Shown here in pieces: positions 42,741-52,285 of a stretch of 64,000 nucleotides of DNA. The DNA lies in assembly GCF_023476645.1 (NCBI RefSeq), contig NZ_JAMCOJ010000013.1, forward strand, positions 3,750 through 67,749, in the 5' to 3' direction. This DNA is from Cellulophaga sp. 20_2_10. Lineage in GTDB: Bacteria; Bacteroidota; Bacteroidia; Flavobacteriales; Flavobacteriaceae. The stretch's first letter is position 1; each line of letters starts with the position of its first letter. The notes under the pieces are model-generated. The model was not told the DNA's origin. It did no database searches and worked only from the letters and a program-made list of their open reading frames with translations. The translations under genes and the position numbers were made by a program.

Positions 42741-43250
42741 TTATTTATCTACAAATAAGGCTTTAAGCTCAGTTGCCTGGTTCGGTTTTAATTTCCCCGC
42801 CAAAACCAAACTTAATTGTTTTCTACGTAAGGCAGCTTCAAAACGTTCAATTTCCAATGCTGTTTCAGGAATTAATGCAGGTACTTCTGTTGGTTTTCCT
42901 GTATCGTCTACAGCTACAAAAGTATAAATAGCTTCGTTAGCTTTTGTTTTTTCACCACTAAACCTATCTTCTATCCAAACATCTATAAAGATCTCCATAG
43001 AGGTCTTAAAAGCCCTAGAAACGGCTGCTTCTACAGTAACAACACTACCAAGGGGAATAGATCTATTAAATGCTACGTGGTTTACAGATGCCGTTACAAC
43101 TATACGTCTACTATGTCTACGGGCTGCAATACTAGCAGCTCTATCCATACGAGCTAACAGTTCGCCTCCAAACAAGTTGTTTAGCGGATTGGTCTCACTA
43201 GGGAGAACCAAATCTGTCATAACAGTTCTACTATCTTTAGGTGTATGCAT
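42741..43250 (-). CDS. Acyl-CoA thioesterase (YciA-type hotdog)
   Basis: A 169-residue hotdog-fold thioesterase. Residues 10-50 carry TDLVLPSETNPLNNLFGG then ELLARMDRAASIAARRHSRR, the typical active-site and helix region of YciA/Acot-type enzymes. ASVNHVAFNRSIPLGSVVTV follows. It hydrolyses acyl-CoA to free acid and CoA. The C-terminal 20 residues are lysine-rich. It is transcribed divergently from no close partner and sits downstream of the HU/SPOR gene in the same direction (60-base gap). Confidence 0.9.
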   Translation of the reverse strand: MHTPKDSRTVMTDLVLPSETNPLNNLFGGELLARMDRAASIAARRHSRRIVVTASVNHVAFNRSIPLGSVVTVEAAVSRAFKTSMEIFIDVWIEDRFSGEKTKANEAIYTFVAVDDTGKPTEVPALIPETALEIERFEAALRRKQLSLVLAGKLKPNQATELKALFVDK

Positions 43251-43310
43251 TTCTTCTTTTTTAAATTTTGCGCAAAGATACTGCGCTTTTACTTTAAAAA
43301 AGAAAATATT

Positions 43311-44258
43311 TTACTTTAGAGAAAGCATCCATGCATCTGCAGACACCGTTGTTTTTATCTTATTAAGGAATTTTAAGCCTTCGTTTACCTCACTAAAACT
43401 AGCATAAGCAACTTGGTGTAAACCATATTTGTTTACGCCTGCATAACTAGCATTGTAACCTTCCTTTTTAAGCTCTTCTATTTTTCTGTTTGCGTTTTTT
43501 TCTATTCTAAACGCTCCAGCAATTACAAAATGCTCTTGAGAGGCTGGTTTAGCAATAATATCTAAAGATAAAGAAGGCAACTCCAATGGAGCTGTATTAA
43601 AAAATGTTGCTTCTTGTATGCTTCTAGATATTTGCTCTTGGGCTTCTTGCTGTGCAATTTCTTGCATCGCAATTGTAGTATTATAATAACGTAAACCTGT
43701 TAATCCGGTAGAAATAGCCAATAATGCAACTGCTGCATATTTTAACAATGGTCTAAACGTAGTTTCTCTTCTTCTTTCTGGAGTTATAATAAAAGGAACT
43801 TCTTGCTCTAAAGTAACAACTTCCTCTTTTAACACTTCTCTAATTACTGGCGATGCAACAACAGATGACAACCCAAAAGAAGAAGTAAGGTAATTTATTT
43901 TGTTTGCAGGTATAAATTCAATTTTATCATCCTGATTTAAAGACAACTCACCTACTGATCCAAATTTTATATTTTGACCAAGTTTCAGCATTCTATTCCA
44001 ATGCTCAACTTCTTTTGTTAACGCTTCTAAAACTACTTCGTAAGTAGATTTTTCTGCAGTTGCTATATAAGTTACTAACAAGCCATCGTTAGATTTTACT
44101 TGCTGATTAAATGATACTATTTTACTTGGAGGTGTAAATGTGTTGGTGTTTTCATCTAGTTGTGCAGCCCTTTTTTGCGTTAAAAAAGCCCCAAACGCTG
44201 GTATTACAACACAGTTGTACCTATATAATAATTCTTCGATATAATGTTCTGTTCGCAT
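43311..44258 (-). CDS. HU-CCDC81 and SPOR domain membrane protein
   Basis: A 315-residue protein found in Bacteroidota: a double HU-CCDC81 domain (residues 1-130, with CVVIPAFGAFLTQKRAAQLD and NIKFGSVGELSLNQDDKIEF), a membrane helix at about 175-195, and a SPOR domain (about 238-315, with HFVIAGAFRIEKNANRKIEE) that binds denuded peptidoglycan at division sites. The order puts the HU part in the cytoplasm and SPOR in the periplasm, so it could tie the chromosome or a DNA-like ligand to the septum. Divergent from dprA. Confidence 0.93.
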   Translation of the reverse strand: MRTEHYIEELLYRYNCVVIPAFGAFLTQKRAAQLDENTNTFTPPSKIVSFNQQVKSNDGLLVTYIATAEKSTYEVVLEALTKEVEHWNRMLKLGQNIKFGSVGELSLNQDDKIEFIPANKINYLTSSFGLSSVVASPVIREVLKEEVVTLEQEVPFIITPERRRETTFRPLLKYAAVALLAISTGLTGLRYYNTTIAMQEIAQQEAQEQISRSIQEATFFNTAPLELPSLSLDIIAKPASQEHFVIAGAFRIEKNANRKIEELKKEGYNASYAGVNKYGLHQVAYASFSEVNEGLKFLNKIKTTVSADAWMLSLK

Positions 44259-44362
44259 TGTGACAAATATTGTAAAAAATCATCATGCTTTAAACACTTT
44301 GTCTAACTTTTTATTAACATTTTATTTATTGTATTTTGCGGCCAACTATAGAAACCACCTAA

Positions 44363-45466
44363 ATGACTACTACAGAATTAATTGCGATACTACGATTACA
44401 GAACATACCCAACATTGGTAGCGTAACAGCCAAAAAATTAATTACACATTGTGGTAGTGCCGCTAATATTTTTAATGCTCCTAAGGAGCAACTCTTAAAA
44501 ATAGATGGTATTGGCTCCTTAAAACTAAAAAATATTTATGATACCGCTCATTTAGAAGCTGCCGAAGAGGAATATAAATTTATAAAAAAGAATACTATTG
44601 ACGTACTCTATTTTACTGATGCCGATTATCCAGATTACTTAAAACACGCTATAGACGCCCCAATAGTTTTATTTAAAAGGGGTAATATCGATTTAAAAAA
44701 CAGAAAAATTATTAGTGTTGTAGGTACTCGTAAAATTACAAGTTACGGCACAGCCTTTTGCGAAAAATTTATAGCGGACATAGCTCCTTTAAACCCTATA
44801 ATAGTTAGCGGATTTGCATATGGCGTGGATATTTGTATACAGAAAGAAGCCGTAAAGCATGGCTTACAAACTATTGGATGTTTGGCACACGGATTAAACC
44901 AGATTTACCCAAAAGCACATAGCAAGTACACAACAGATATAGAAAAAAATGGTGGCTTTTTAACTGAATTTTGGAGTACTAGTACTCCAGAACGTGAGAA
45001 CTTTTTAAAACGAAATAGAATTATTGCAGGCCTAAGTGAAGCCACTGTGGTTATAGAATCGGCAGAAAAAGGCGGAAGCTTAGTTACTGCAGATATTGCG
45101 CATAGCTACAACAGAGATGTTTTTGCAGTTCCTGGTAGAACAGAAGATAAATACAGCTTGGGATGTAACAATTTAATTAAACAGCAAAAGGCACATATGA
45201 TAACATCGGCAGCAGATTTAATTTATTTGCTAGACTGGGATACCCAACAGAAAGAAAAACAAAGTGTGCAAAAACAACTCTTTGTAGATCTAGATGATAC
45301 AGAACAAAAAATACACAATTACCTACAAGCAGAAGGCAAACAACTTCTAGATAGTATTGCATTAGCTTGTAGCCTTCCTATTTTTAAAACCTCATCTACT
45401 TTATTAAATATGGAAATGAAAGGTGTAATTAGACCTTTACCAGGAAAACTATTTGAAGCCCTGTAA
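44363..45466 (+). CDS. dprA: DNA-processing protein DprA
   Basis: A 367-residue protein that loads RecA on incoming single-stranded DNA during natural transformation. An N-terminal helix-hairpin-helix region (NIPNIGSVTAKKLI and IDGIGSLKLKNI), then the Rossmann domain with VVGTRKITSYG, VSGFAYGVDICIQKEA, GGFLTEFWSTSTPERENF and NRIIAGLSEATVV, and a C-terminal winged-helix DML1-like region. Full length for the family. Divergent from the HU/SPOR gene, with a short shared promoter region. Its presence alongside recA is consistent with competence. Confidence 0.95.
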   Translation: MTTTELIAILRLQNIPNIGSVTAKKLITHCGSAANIFNAPKEQLLKIDGIGSLKLKNIYDTAHLEAAEEEYKFIKKNTIDVLYFTDADYPDYLKHAIDAPIVLFKRGNIDLKNRKIISVVGTRKITSYGTAFCEKFIADIAPLNPIIVSGFAYGVDICIQKEAVKHGLQTIGCLAHGLNQIYPKAHSKYTTDIEKNGGFLTEFWSTSTPERENFLKRNRIIAGLSEATVVIESAEKGGSLVTADIAHSYNRDVFAVPGRTEDKYSLGCNNLIKQQKAHMITSAADLIYLLDWDTQQKEKQSVQKQLFVDLDDTEQKIHNYLQAEGKQLLDSIALACSLPIFKTSSTLLNMEMKGVIRPLPGKLFEAL

Positions 45467-45747
45467 GTCCCAAAATACAAGACAAACTCTGCATTTATTA
45501 CTTAAAAGTTACGTATTATAAAAAGACTAGTCAGTTTGCTTGTCGCGATTTTCCCGGTTTACCTTGTGTCAATAAGGGTATTTACCAGTAAAATATAGCA
45601 ACACACCTACCAAACAATACTTTTTACTCCATTTTTAAGACACATCACAAACTAAATGGTTTGTTTTGGGTTTTTGGAGTATAGAAACGTCCGAATGTAA
45701 GAATCCTATAGAATTTAGTTATTTTCGCATTAAATTATATATCAAAA

Positions 45748-46500
45748 ATGAAAAAATTAGTAGTTGTAGCAATAGTATTTTTTATAAGCACAGGGAGTTT
45801 TGCTCAAAAAAAGAAAGATTTAATAAAGGAGGTAGCCGCCTTAAAAACGAAAGCCTCTAACCTGAAAAACGAATTAAATCAACTTAAAAAAGCCAAAGAA
45901 GTAAACTTAAATGATAGTATACATGAGTTTAGTTATGCTTTTGGTGTTGAAATAGGAAACAGTTTAAAATCAGTTGGTGTAACATCTATTAATTATGATG
46001 TTTTTGCTGTTGCTTTAGAAGAAACCCTAAATGGAAATGAAAAAATCTCTAAAGAAGATGCCCAAGAATACATACAAAAAAGTATTGTTGAGATAAAAGC
46101 AAGAGAAGCGAAAAGACAAACTGCTGAAGGCGAACTTTTTTTAGCAGAGAACGCTAAAAAAGAAGGCGTAAAAACTACCGAAAGCGGACTACAGTATAAG
46201 GTTTTAATTGCTGGAGATGGACCAAAACCTACTGCCGACAACAAAGTAGAAGTTCACTATGAAGGAAAACTAATAGACGGAACTGTTTTTGATAGTTCTA
46301 TAAAACGTGGTGAATCTATAGTTTTTGGAGTATCGCAAGTTATTAAGGGATGGACGGAAGCATTACTATTAATGCCTGTAGGATCTAAATACGAACTTTA
46401 TATTCCGCAAGACTTAGCTTACGGAGAAAGAGGAGCAGGAGGCCAAATACCTCCTTACGCCACTTTAATTTTTGAAGTAGAATTAATCTCTATAGAATAA
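45748..46500 (+). CDS. FKBP-type peptidyl-prolyl isomerase (Mip-like)
   Basis: A 250-residue secreted or periplasmic isomerase. A signal peptide (1-19, ending FAQ) is followed by a coiled dimerisation helix (KTKASNLKNELNQLKKAKE) and an FKBP_N domain, then an FKBP_C domain from about 150: VEVHYEGKLIDGTVFDSSI, VIKGWTEALLLMPVGSKYEL, and PPYATLIFEVELISIE. It speeds prolyl cis-trans folding of envelope proteins. It is a single gene, convergent with trpS. The signal suggests it acts in the periplasm or outer membrane. Confidence 0.93.
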   Translation: MKKLVVVAIVFFISTGSFAQKKKDLIKEVAALKTKASNLKNELNQLKKAKEVNLNDSIHEFSYAFGVEIGNSLKSVGVTSINYDVFAVALEETLNGNEKISKEDAQEYIQKSIVEIKAREAKRQTAEGELFLAENAKKEGVKTTESGLQYKVLIAGDGPKPTADNKVEVHYEGKLIDGTVFDSSIKRGESIVFGVSQVIKGWTEALLLMPVGSKYELYIPQDLAYGERGAGGQIPPYATLIFEVELISIE

Positions 46501-46529
46501 TATAAAAATTGATACCGTAAGAGTAAAAG

Positions 46530-47498
46530 TTAATACCCAACTTTTGCTCTTACTCTACTTAACACTTCGTTTGCAACCGTAGCTGCCTTTGCTGCCCCTA
46601 ATGCCAAAGCTGCATCTATCTCTTCTAGGTTATTCATATAATAATCATACTTTTCACGAGCATCAGCAAACTTAGTTACAATAACTTCATACAAAGCCTG
46701 TTTTGCATGACCATACCCATAATTACCTGCTTTGTAATTGGCACGCATTTCTTCAACTTGTGCTGGTGTTGCTAGTATTTTATACAACTCAAACACATTA
46801 TCACCTTCTGGCTCCTTAGGATCTTCCATTGGTGTACTATCTGTTTGGATACCCATAATTTGTTTACGCAACTTCTTATCAGTCTGAAACAAATTAATTA
46901 AGTTCCCTTTACTCTTACTCATTTTATCCCCATCTGTACCAGGAATAAACTTCGCCTCTTCCTGCACTTTACCTTGTGGCAAAACAAATGTTTCTCCTAA
47001 TTGCGCATGAAATCTAGACGCTACATCTCTTGTAATCTCTAAATGTTGCATTTGATCTTTACCTACCGGCACTATCTCAGCATCATACAACAAAATATCA
47101 GCCGCCATTAACATTGGATATGAGAATAACCCAGCATTAACATCGTCTAATCTATCTGCCTTATCTTTAAAAGAGTGCGCTAAGGTTAACCTTTGGTACG
47201 GAAAAAAACAGCTTAAGTACCAAGATAATTCTGTCGTTTGTGGAACATCACTCTGTCTATAAAAAACAGTTTTATCTATATTTAAACCAAAAGCAAGCCA
47301 GGTCGCAGCAACTGCGTATGTATTACCACGCAATTCTTCTCCATTTTTTATTTGCGTAAGCGAGTGCATGTCCGCTATAAAAAGAAAAGATTCATTTTTT
47401 GGGTCATTAGCCATTTCTATAGCTGGCATAATTGCACCTAAAATATTACCTAAATGTGGCACTCCCGTGCTCTGTACTCCTGTTAAAACTCTTGCCAT
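46530..47498 (-). CDS. trpS: Tryptophan--tRNA ligase
   Basis: A 322-residue class I aminoacyl-tRNA synthetase. The ATG at 47498 gives MARVLTGVQSTGVPHLGN, with the HIGH-type signature P-H-L-G. An upstream in-frame start adds about 39 unlike residues and is rejected. KMSKS is present as DGDKMSKSKGN. It is as long as typical bacterial TrpS (320-340 residues). It loads tryptophan on its tRNA. The gene is convergent with the FKBP gene. Confidence 0.97.
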   Translation of the reverse strand: MARVLTGVQSTGVPHLGNILGAIMPAIEMANDPKNESFLFIADMHSLTQIKNGEELRGNTYAVAATWLAFGLNIDKTVFYRQSDVPQTTELSWYLSCFFPYQRLTLAHSFKDKADRLDDVNAGLFSYPMLMAADILLYDAEIVPVGKDQMQHLEITRDVASRFHAQLGETFVLPQGKVQEEAKFIPGTDGDKMSKSKGNLINLFQTDKKLRKQIMGIQTDSTPMEDPKEPEGDNVFELYKILATPAQVEEMRANYKAGNYGYGHAKQALYEVIVTKFADAREKYDYYMNNLEEIDAALALGAAKAATVANEVLSRVRAKVGY

Positions 47499-47644
47499 TT
47501 TATTTAAAATAATTGTAAAAATCAAAGGTAGTGCAAATAGAAGAATAGACCAACATTTTGGTTTTTGGTTTTTTTTTAGTTTGATGTGATTTAAAAAGTA
47601 AACTTTTTTAACCATAGTTTTAATTAATTGCTATTTTTGAAGCT

Positions 47645-48403
47645 ATGCTAACCTTCCTAAAAAACATTGGACATTTATTATACCGTATTTGGTTTTACAT
47701 TCTTGTTGCCCTACCTATAATATTGTTTTTCCCTTTCCTATTTGTATCATGTATTAAAGAAAAATGGTATCCGTACTTTTTTTGGCTAGCACGTAACTTA
47801 TGGGCTAGACCTATTTTATTAGGCATGGGCTGCCCGCAACAAATAAAAAGAGAGCAAAAGATAGAAAAAAGAAAAAGCTACATGTTAGTTGCCAACCACA
47901 CCAGCATGCTAGATATTATGCTTATGCTACGCGCAAGTAAAAATCCGTTTGTTTTTGTTGGCAAAAAGGAGCTCTCTAAAATTCCAATATTTGGTTTCTT
48001 TTACAAACGTGTTTGTATTATGGTAGACCGCACAGATACAAAAAGCAGAACAGCAGTGTATATGCGTGCGCAAAGAAGATTAAAACAAGGACTAAGTATT
48101 TGTATTTTTCCTGAAGGCGGTGTGCCAGAAGAAGATATTATTTTAGATGAGTTTAAAGATGGTGCTTTTAAAATGGCTATTGCTCATAAAATACCGATTG
48201 TTCCAATGACATTTTTAGACTGTAAAAAACGTTTTTCTTTTACTTTTTTTAGCGGAAGCCCAGGATTATTGCGCGTAAAAATTCATTCTTTTTTTGAAAC
48301 CAATGAGTTAGATGAAGCACACAAAATTACCTTAAGAGAAGATGTGCGAAACGTTATCCTTAAAGAGCTACAAAGCAAAAAACCAACTGGTATATCGTTT
48401 TAA
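47645..48403 (+). CDS. 1-acyl-sn-glycerol-3-phosphate acyltransferase (PlsC-like)
   Basis: A 252-residue membrane-bound acyltransferase of phospholipid synthesis. Two N-terminal hydrophobic segments (13-35) precede the acyltransferase block: VANHTSMLDIMLML (HX4D), VGKKELSKIPIFGFF, DRTDTKSRT and CIFPEGG. It esterifies the sn-2 position of lysophosphatidic acid. The gene diverges from trpS and overlaps the next gene end (3 bases, convergent). Confidence 0.93.
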   Translation: MLTFLKNIGHLLYRIWFYILVALPIILFFPFLFVSCIKEKWYPYFFWLARNLWARPILLGMGCPQQIKREQKIEKRKSYMLVANHTSMLDIMLMLRASKNPFVFVGKKELSKIPIFGFFYKRVCIMVDRTDTKSRTAVYMRAQRRLKQGLSICIFPEGGVPEEDIILDEFKDGAFKMAIAHKIPIVPMTFLDCKKRFSFTFFSGSPGLLRVKIHSFFETNELDEAHKITLREDVRNVILKELQSKKPTGISF

Positions 48404-49899
48404 AACTTAAAACTAAGCCCACTATACACACCCATAGAAAAAGGTTGAAAATCTCCAGAGCTATTAGAAAAAGTATTTAATTGGTATTTAAACATTGGCT
48501 CTACATTTAACTGCATTTTAGGTGTAAACTTATAGTTTAATCCAAAACCAATATTAGCACTAAAATTAAGCGTGTTTATATTGTTAGATTCTCCTATTTT
48601 AGTTATTAAATCATCAGATTCTAAAGAAATAGAATCATCTACCAAAAACAAAGAACTTACACCACCAATTAGGTGTACACCAAACTTACCATCTGTTAAC
48701 GCATAATTAAGTTCTAAGGGCACCTCTAAATACCCAAACTGCTGTACCATTTTACCTTCTCTACTAGTGCTTTTAGATGCATAACTAACTTCTTCTAACT
48801 TAGAATTACTTGGTGCCAAAAGTGCATCTCCACTAGTTTCTATAACAATACTTGCCGCGTTAACATCATAATCTATAGAACTAATCATACTATTACTTGC
48901 TGGATCAAAAGAAGATTTAAAAAAAACATTATTGGTATTGTAGCCATAGTCTACTTTATGTACACCAGAACGTATGCTTAATTTTTTACTTACCTCATAA
49001 GCTACAGTAATACCGTAACTCATATTAACATTACCAGATTTTGAGTTAGACACCAAACTTGGATCTACAGGAGAACCTTCTTTTAAAGAATTAAAATACA
49101 CAGGCGCAACATTAGCACCTACAGACCATTTATCTGTTTTGATAGACGCAACTGCTTCTTCTTCCGTCTCTTTTATGGCATCATAAATAGATTTTTTACC
49201 AATAGTATCTGTATTTGCAACTGCTTCTTCTATTTGTTTAGACAATAATTGTTCTTTTTCTTCCTTTAAGGTTGATATAGATTTTGTTTTAATCTCATCT
49301 ACAGGGTCAGTTTCTACATTCTTTTGTACAGCGTTCTTATTTTTTATTGAAGCATTTGCAATACCATTAGTATATCCGTTTTTAGTATCTGAAGAGCTAT
49401 TAACCTCTCTTATTACACTATTGCCATTCTTCTGTGAAGCTGCAAAAGCATTAGACCTATCATTACTCTTATTCTTTTCATGAGCAACAGCCGTATTTTT
49501 TACAACTGAAGCATCCGTATTCTCTTTAGTATTAGTTCTAGTCACAACTGCCTCTTCATCTATATTTAAATCTGAGTTAGTTTTACTAGAGCCTTTTTCT
49601 TCAATTATTTTAGCATCTTTATTTACAACCTCTACATCAACCTTAGGTAGTACATGCTCTGTGTCTGTAATTACTGGTAATGTTGCTTCATCAGTCTTAA
49701 AAAAAGGTTTTATTGCAAAAAACAACAACGCTAAAACAGCTGCAACCCCGCCAAGTTTACACCACATAGGAACTAAAAACCTATCTTTTTTCTTTTGGTC
49801 TAAAGACGCATTAAGCCGTTGCCAAACTTTTTCGTCCGGCACATCTCCAAAGTCCTTAAACTTATCCTGGAAAAGCTTGTCTAAATTTTCTTTACTCAT
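48400..49899 (-). CDS. Anti-sigma-like N-terminus fused to an outer-membrane beta-barrel
   Basis: A 499-residue protein in two parts. A cytoplasmic N-terminus (1-42: KLFQDKFKDFGDVPDEKVWQ) and one membrane helix (about 47-65) look like anti-sigma factors of ECF sigma factors. A long Ser/Asn/Lys linker (about 70-235) follows. The C-terminal 240 residues form an outer-membrane barrel (PF13568-type; AYEVSKKLSIRSGVHKVDYG and the final SMGVYSGLSFKF ending in F). Its gene directly follows the sigma factor (25-base gap), so a direct membrane-to-sigma signal is plausible. A topology spanning both membranes is inference. Confidence 0.85.
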   Translation of the reverse strand: MSKENLDKLFQDKFKDFGDVPDEKVWQRLNASLDQKKKDRFLVPMWCKLGGVAAVLALLFFAIKPFFKTDEATLPVITDTEHVLPKVDVEVVNKDAKIIEEKGSSKTNSDLNIDEEAVVTRTNTKENTDASVVKNTAVAHEKNKSNDRSNAFAASQKNGNSVIREVNSSSDTKNGYTNGIANASIKNKNAVQKNVETDPVDEIKTKSISTLKEEKEQLLSKQIEEAVANTDTIGKKSIYDAIKETEEEAVASIKTDKWSVGANVAPVYFNSLKEGSPVDPSLVSNSKSGNVNMSYGITVAYEVSKKLSIRSGVHKVDYGYNTNNVFFKSSFDPASNSMISSIDYDVNAASIVIETSGDALLAPSNSKLEEVSYASKSTSREGKMVQQFGYLEVPLELNYALTDGKFGVHLIGGVSSLFLVDDSISLESDDLITKIGESNNINTLNFSANIGFGLNYKFTPKMQLNVEPMFKYQLNTFSNSSGDFQPFSMGVYSGLSFKF

Positions 49900-49924
49900 T
49901 TTATCTTTTATAAACCACCAACAA

Positions 49925-50491
49925 TTACCATTGCAGCAGACAAAACAGTACTATTGCTACTACTATTTTTAATTTTGTTTTTTCAATTTTACCCTTTAAT
50001 ATTTGTCGTGCTCTAGCCAAATTAGATTTAGATGTGCCTACTGTTGTTCCTAGTAAATCTCCTATTTCTTTATGTGTGTAGCCATCTAAAACATACAAAC
50101 TAAATGTGGTTCTGTATTTATAGGGCAACTCTTGTATATACGCCAACAATACAGATAAGGAAGGTGAATTTTTATCTACCTCTATTTCTACAGGCTCCTC
50201 TATGGTCTCTTCTTCTTTAATGGAGACGTAGGTCTCTTTTCTGTATTTCTGTAAAACAGTGTTTACGGTTATTCTTTTAACCCAACCATCAAAAGAGCCA
50301 TTAAATTTAAACTGACCAATTTTATCAAAAATGATCATAAAACTATCGTGCAAACTATCTTCTGCCTCTACTTTGTTTTTAGAGTATTTTAAACAAACAC
50401 CATAAAGCATAGGTGCGTATTGGCGATAAAGTTGCTCTTGCGCAGCCCTATTGCCCTTTACACAATTATGTATAGTTTCATTTAAGTCCAA
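49925..50491 (-). CDS. ECF-type RNA polymerase sigma factor
   Basis: A 188-residue sigma-70 family factor. Region 2 contains GNRAAQEQLYRQYAPMLYGV and AEDSLHDSFMIIFDKIGQF, and region 4 contains QELPYKYRTTFSLYVLDG then YTHKEIGDLLGTTVGTSKSN. The C-terminal tail LKIVVAIVLFCLLQW is strongly hydrophobic, unusual for a soluble sigma factor, and could dock it at the membrane. It is followed by the membrane-anchored barrel protein, the presumed regulator. The promoter and target genes are not visible. Confidence 0.93.
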   Translation of the reverse strand: MDLNETIHNCVKGNRAAQEQLYRQYAPMLYGVCLKYSKNKVEAEDSLHDSFMIIFDKIGQFKFNGSFDGWVKRITVNTVLQKYRKETYVSIKEEETIEEPVEIEVDKNSPSLSVLLAYIQELPYKYRTTFSLYVLDGYTHKEIGDLLGTTVGTSKSNLARARQILKGKIEKTKLKIVVAIVLFCLLQW

Positions 50492-50520
50492 AAAAGATAG
50501 TATCGTTGGTTATAAACATT

Positions 50521-50946
50521 TTATTCGTTTACTGGTACTGCAATTTCTATGTATTCGTCTTCACCATCTACATTTTTCCCTGTCCAGAATTTAAATAAAT
50601 AATCTTCTTTATAAATTACTTCAAAATCAAAAGTCACCTCTACTTCTTCTGTACTTTCTTGGCAATCATCATTCCCCGTTAATTCTGTGCCAATTGGGTA
50701 CACTTCGCGCTCTGTTAATTGATGTTTATGAATATCAAACCCTTCAAAATAAGTACAGGTATTTGGATTAGCATAAGTAACGCTAATTGTATATTTACCT
50801 CCAAACTCAAAAGCTTCTGGAACATCTGCACTAATCACCTTTAAATTTACATATTTAAAATTAGTAGCATCATCATCATCTAAAGAGCAAGCCGTAAAGG
50901 AAAGACTTGCTATCACAAGCATTAAAATACTTAAACTTTTTTTCAT
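50521..50946 (-). CDS. Lipoprotein upstream of the sigma factor gene
   Basis: A 141-residue lipoprotein with signal MKKSLSILMLVIASLSFTAC (lipobox FTAC, Cys 20) followed by an acidic SLDDDD, a pattern that in flavobacteria favours surface display. The mature part is a compact beta-sandwich candidate with CTYFEGFDIHKHQL and DDCQESTEEVEVTFDFEVIY. It is transcribed in the same direction as, and 29 bases ahead of, the sigma factor gene and may be part of the same operon. Confidence 0.8.
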   Translation of the reverse strand: MKKSLSILMLVIASLSFTACSLDDDDATNFKYVNLKVISADVPEAFEFGGKYTISVTYANPNTCTYFEGFDIHKHQLTEREVYPIGTELTGNDDCQESTEEVEVTFDFEVIYKEDYLFKFWTGKNVDGEDEYIEIAVPVNE

Positions 50947-51011
50947 CTTTTATAAAAATTTGTAGTTACCTGTTAGATGTAGCACAAAGAGTAGGGTTGC
51001 GTTAAAAACGA

Positions 51012-51038
51012 CAAAATCCCGAAAAAATCGGGATTTTG
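51012..51038 (-). terminator. Terminator of recA
   Basis: CAAAATCCCGA, five-base loop, TCGGGATTTTG, 50 bases after the recA stop when read on the minus strand. Confidence 0.85.
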
Positions 51039-51087
51039 CATCTATTTCTTCATTATAGCAAAGAAACAATAGTATTTAAAAGCAGTT

Positions 51088-52095
51088 TTAAGACATTAAC
51101 GCCTTAATAGCTTCCTTAATTTTTACTTCTAATTCTTCTAGCAATTCTGGATTATCTGCTAATATACTTTTAACAGCATCTCTACCCTGACCAAGTTTTG
51201 TATCACCATAACTAAACCAAGATCCACTTTTCTTAATTATTTCGTACTGTACTCCTAAATCTAAGATTTCCCCAATTTTAGAAATACCTTCACCGTACAT
51301 AATATCAAACTCAGTAGTTCTAAAAGGCGGTGCTACTTTGTTTTTTACAACCTTAACACGTGTTTTGTTACCCAACACATCACCGTCAGTATTTTTAATT
51401 TGTGTAGACCTTCTAATATCTAAACGCACAGAAGCATAGAATTTTAATGCATTACCACCAGTTGTTGTTTCTGGGTTACCGAACATAACACCAATTTTTT
51501 CTCTTAATTGGTTAATAAAGATAACCGTACAATTAGTTTTACTAATAGAACTAGTTAACTTACGTAACGCTTGCGACATAAGTCTTGCGTGTAATCCCAT
51601 TTTAGAATCACCCATTTCACCTTCAATCTCACTTTTAGGTGTTAATGCTGCAACTGAATCTATTACAATAATATCTATAGCACCAGATCTAATTAAATTA
51701 TCTGTAATTTCTAATGCCTGCTCACCGTGATCTGGCTGAGAAATAATTAAATTATCTATGTCTACTCCCAATTTTTCTGCGTAAAAACGATCAAAAGCGT
51801 GTTCTGCATCTATAAATGCTGCAATACCACCTGCTTTTTGAGCTTCAGCAATAGCGTGCAACGTTAATGTTGTTTTACCAGAAGATTCTGGTCCGTATAT
51901 TTCTATTACTCTACCTCGAGGATAACCACTTACACCTAACGCAATGTCTAAACCTAAAGATCCAGAAGAGATAACAGCTATATCCTCTACAACTTTATCG
52001 CCCATTTTCATTACAGCACCTTTACCGTAAGTCTTATCTAGCTTGTCTAAAGTTAATTTTAACGCTTTTAATTTTGCTTCTTTTTCGTTGCTCAT
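51088..52095 (-). CDS. recA: Recombinase RecA
   Basis: A 335-residue protein, the standard length, with start at 52095 ([19 protein letters not shown]). An in-frame ATG at 52152 adds 19 unlike residues and is rejected, although a promoter-like box lies just ahead of it. Walker A is GPESSGKT (68-75), Walker B is [13 protein letters not shown], and loop L2 holds [20 protein letters not shown]. It forms filaments on single-stranded DNA and drives recombination and the SOS response. A terminator follows at 51012. Confidence 0.97.
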   Translation of the reverse strand: MSNEKEAKLKALKLTLDKLDKTYGKGAVMKMGDKVVEDIAVISSGSLGLDIALGVSGYPRGRVIEIYGPESSGKTTLTLHAIAEAQKAGGIAAFIDAEHAFDRFYAEKLGVDIDNLIISQPDHGEQALEITDNLIRSGAIDIIVIDSVAALTPKSEIEGEMGDSKMGLHARLMSQALRKLTSSISKTNCTVIFINQLREKIGVMFGNPETTTGGNALKFYASVRLDIRRSTQIKNTDGDVLGNKTRVKVVKNKVAPPFRTTEFDIMYGEGISKIGEILDLGVQYEIIKKSGSWFSYGDTKLGQGRDAVKSILADNPELLEELEVKIKEAIKALMS

Positions 52096-52166
52096 TTCTA
52101 ATAGTGTTTGTAGCGCTAAATTACCATTTCTTTTGTCATAATACAATGCCAACGCAACCTTTTTAC

Positions 52167-52174
52167 CAAAGCTA
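52167..52174 (-). promoter_or_regulatory. Candidate recA promoter box
   Basis: On the minus strand TAGCTTTG fits TAnnTTTG. It implies a leader of about 65 bases before the chosen recA start. No clear -33 TTG lies at the right spacing. Confidence 0.35.
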
Positions 52175-52285
52175 CATCTACAAGGTGTGTTTACCTTCTA
52201 TTAAAAAAAGAAGGTGCTTCAATTTTTTATAATGTTGAGGCATAATTACTTTTTTCAGCTTTGTTGGTTAAGCAGAAAAGAACCT

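Noticed and set aside
52096-52152. Extended RecA N-terminus from the ATG at 52152
   Set aside because: The extra 19 residues do not belong to known RecA proteins, and [10 protein letters not shown] is the usual flavobacterial start.
52146-52232. 28-codon plus-strand frame between recA and trhO as the source of the orphan terminator
   Set aside because: No promoter or coding signal supports it; a non-coding transcript or leader structure is equally possible.
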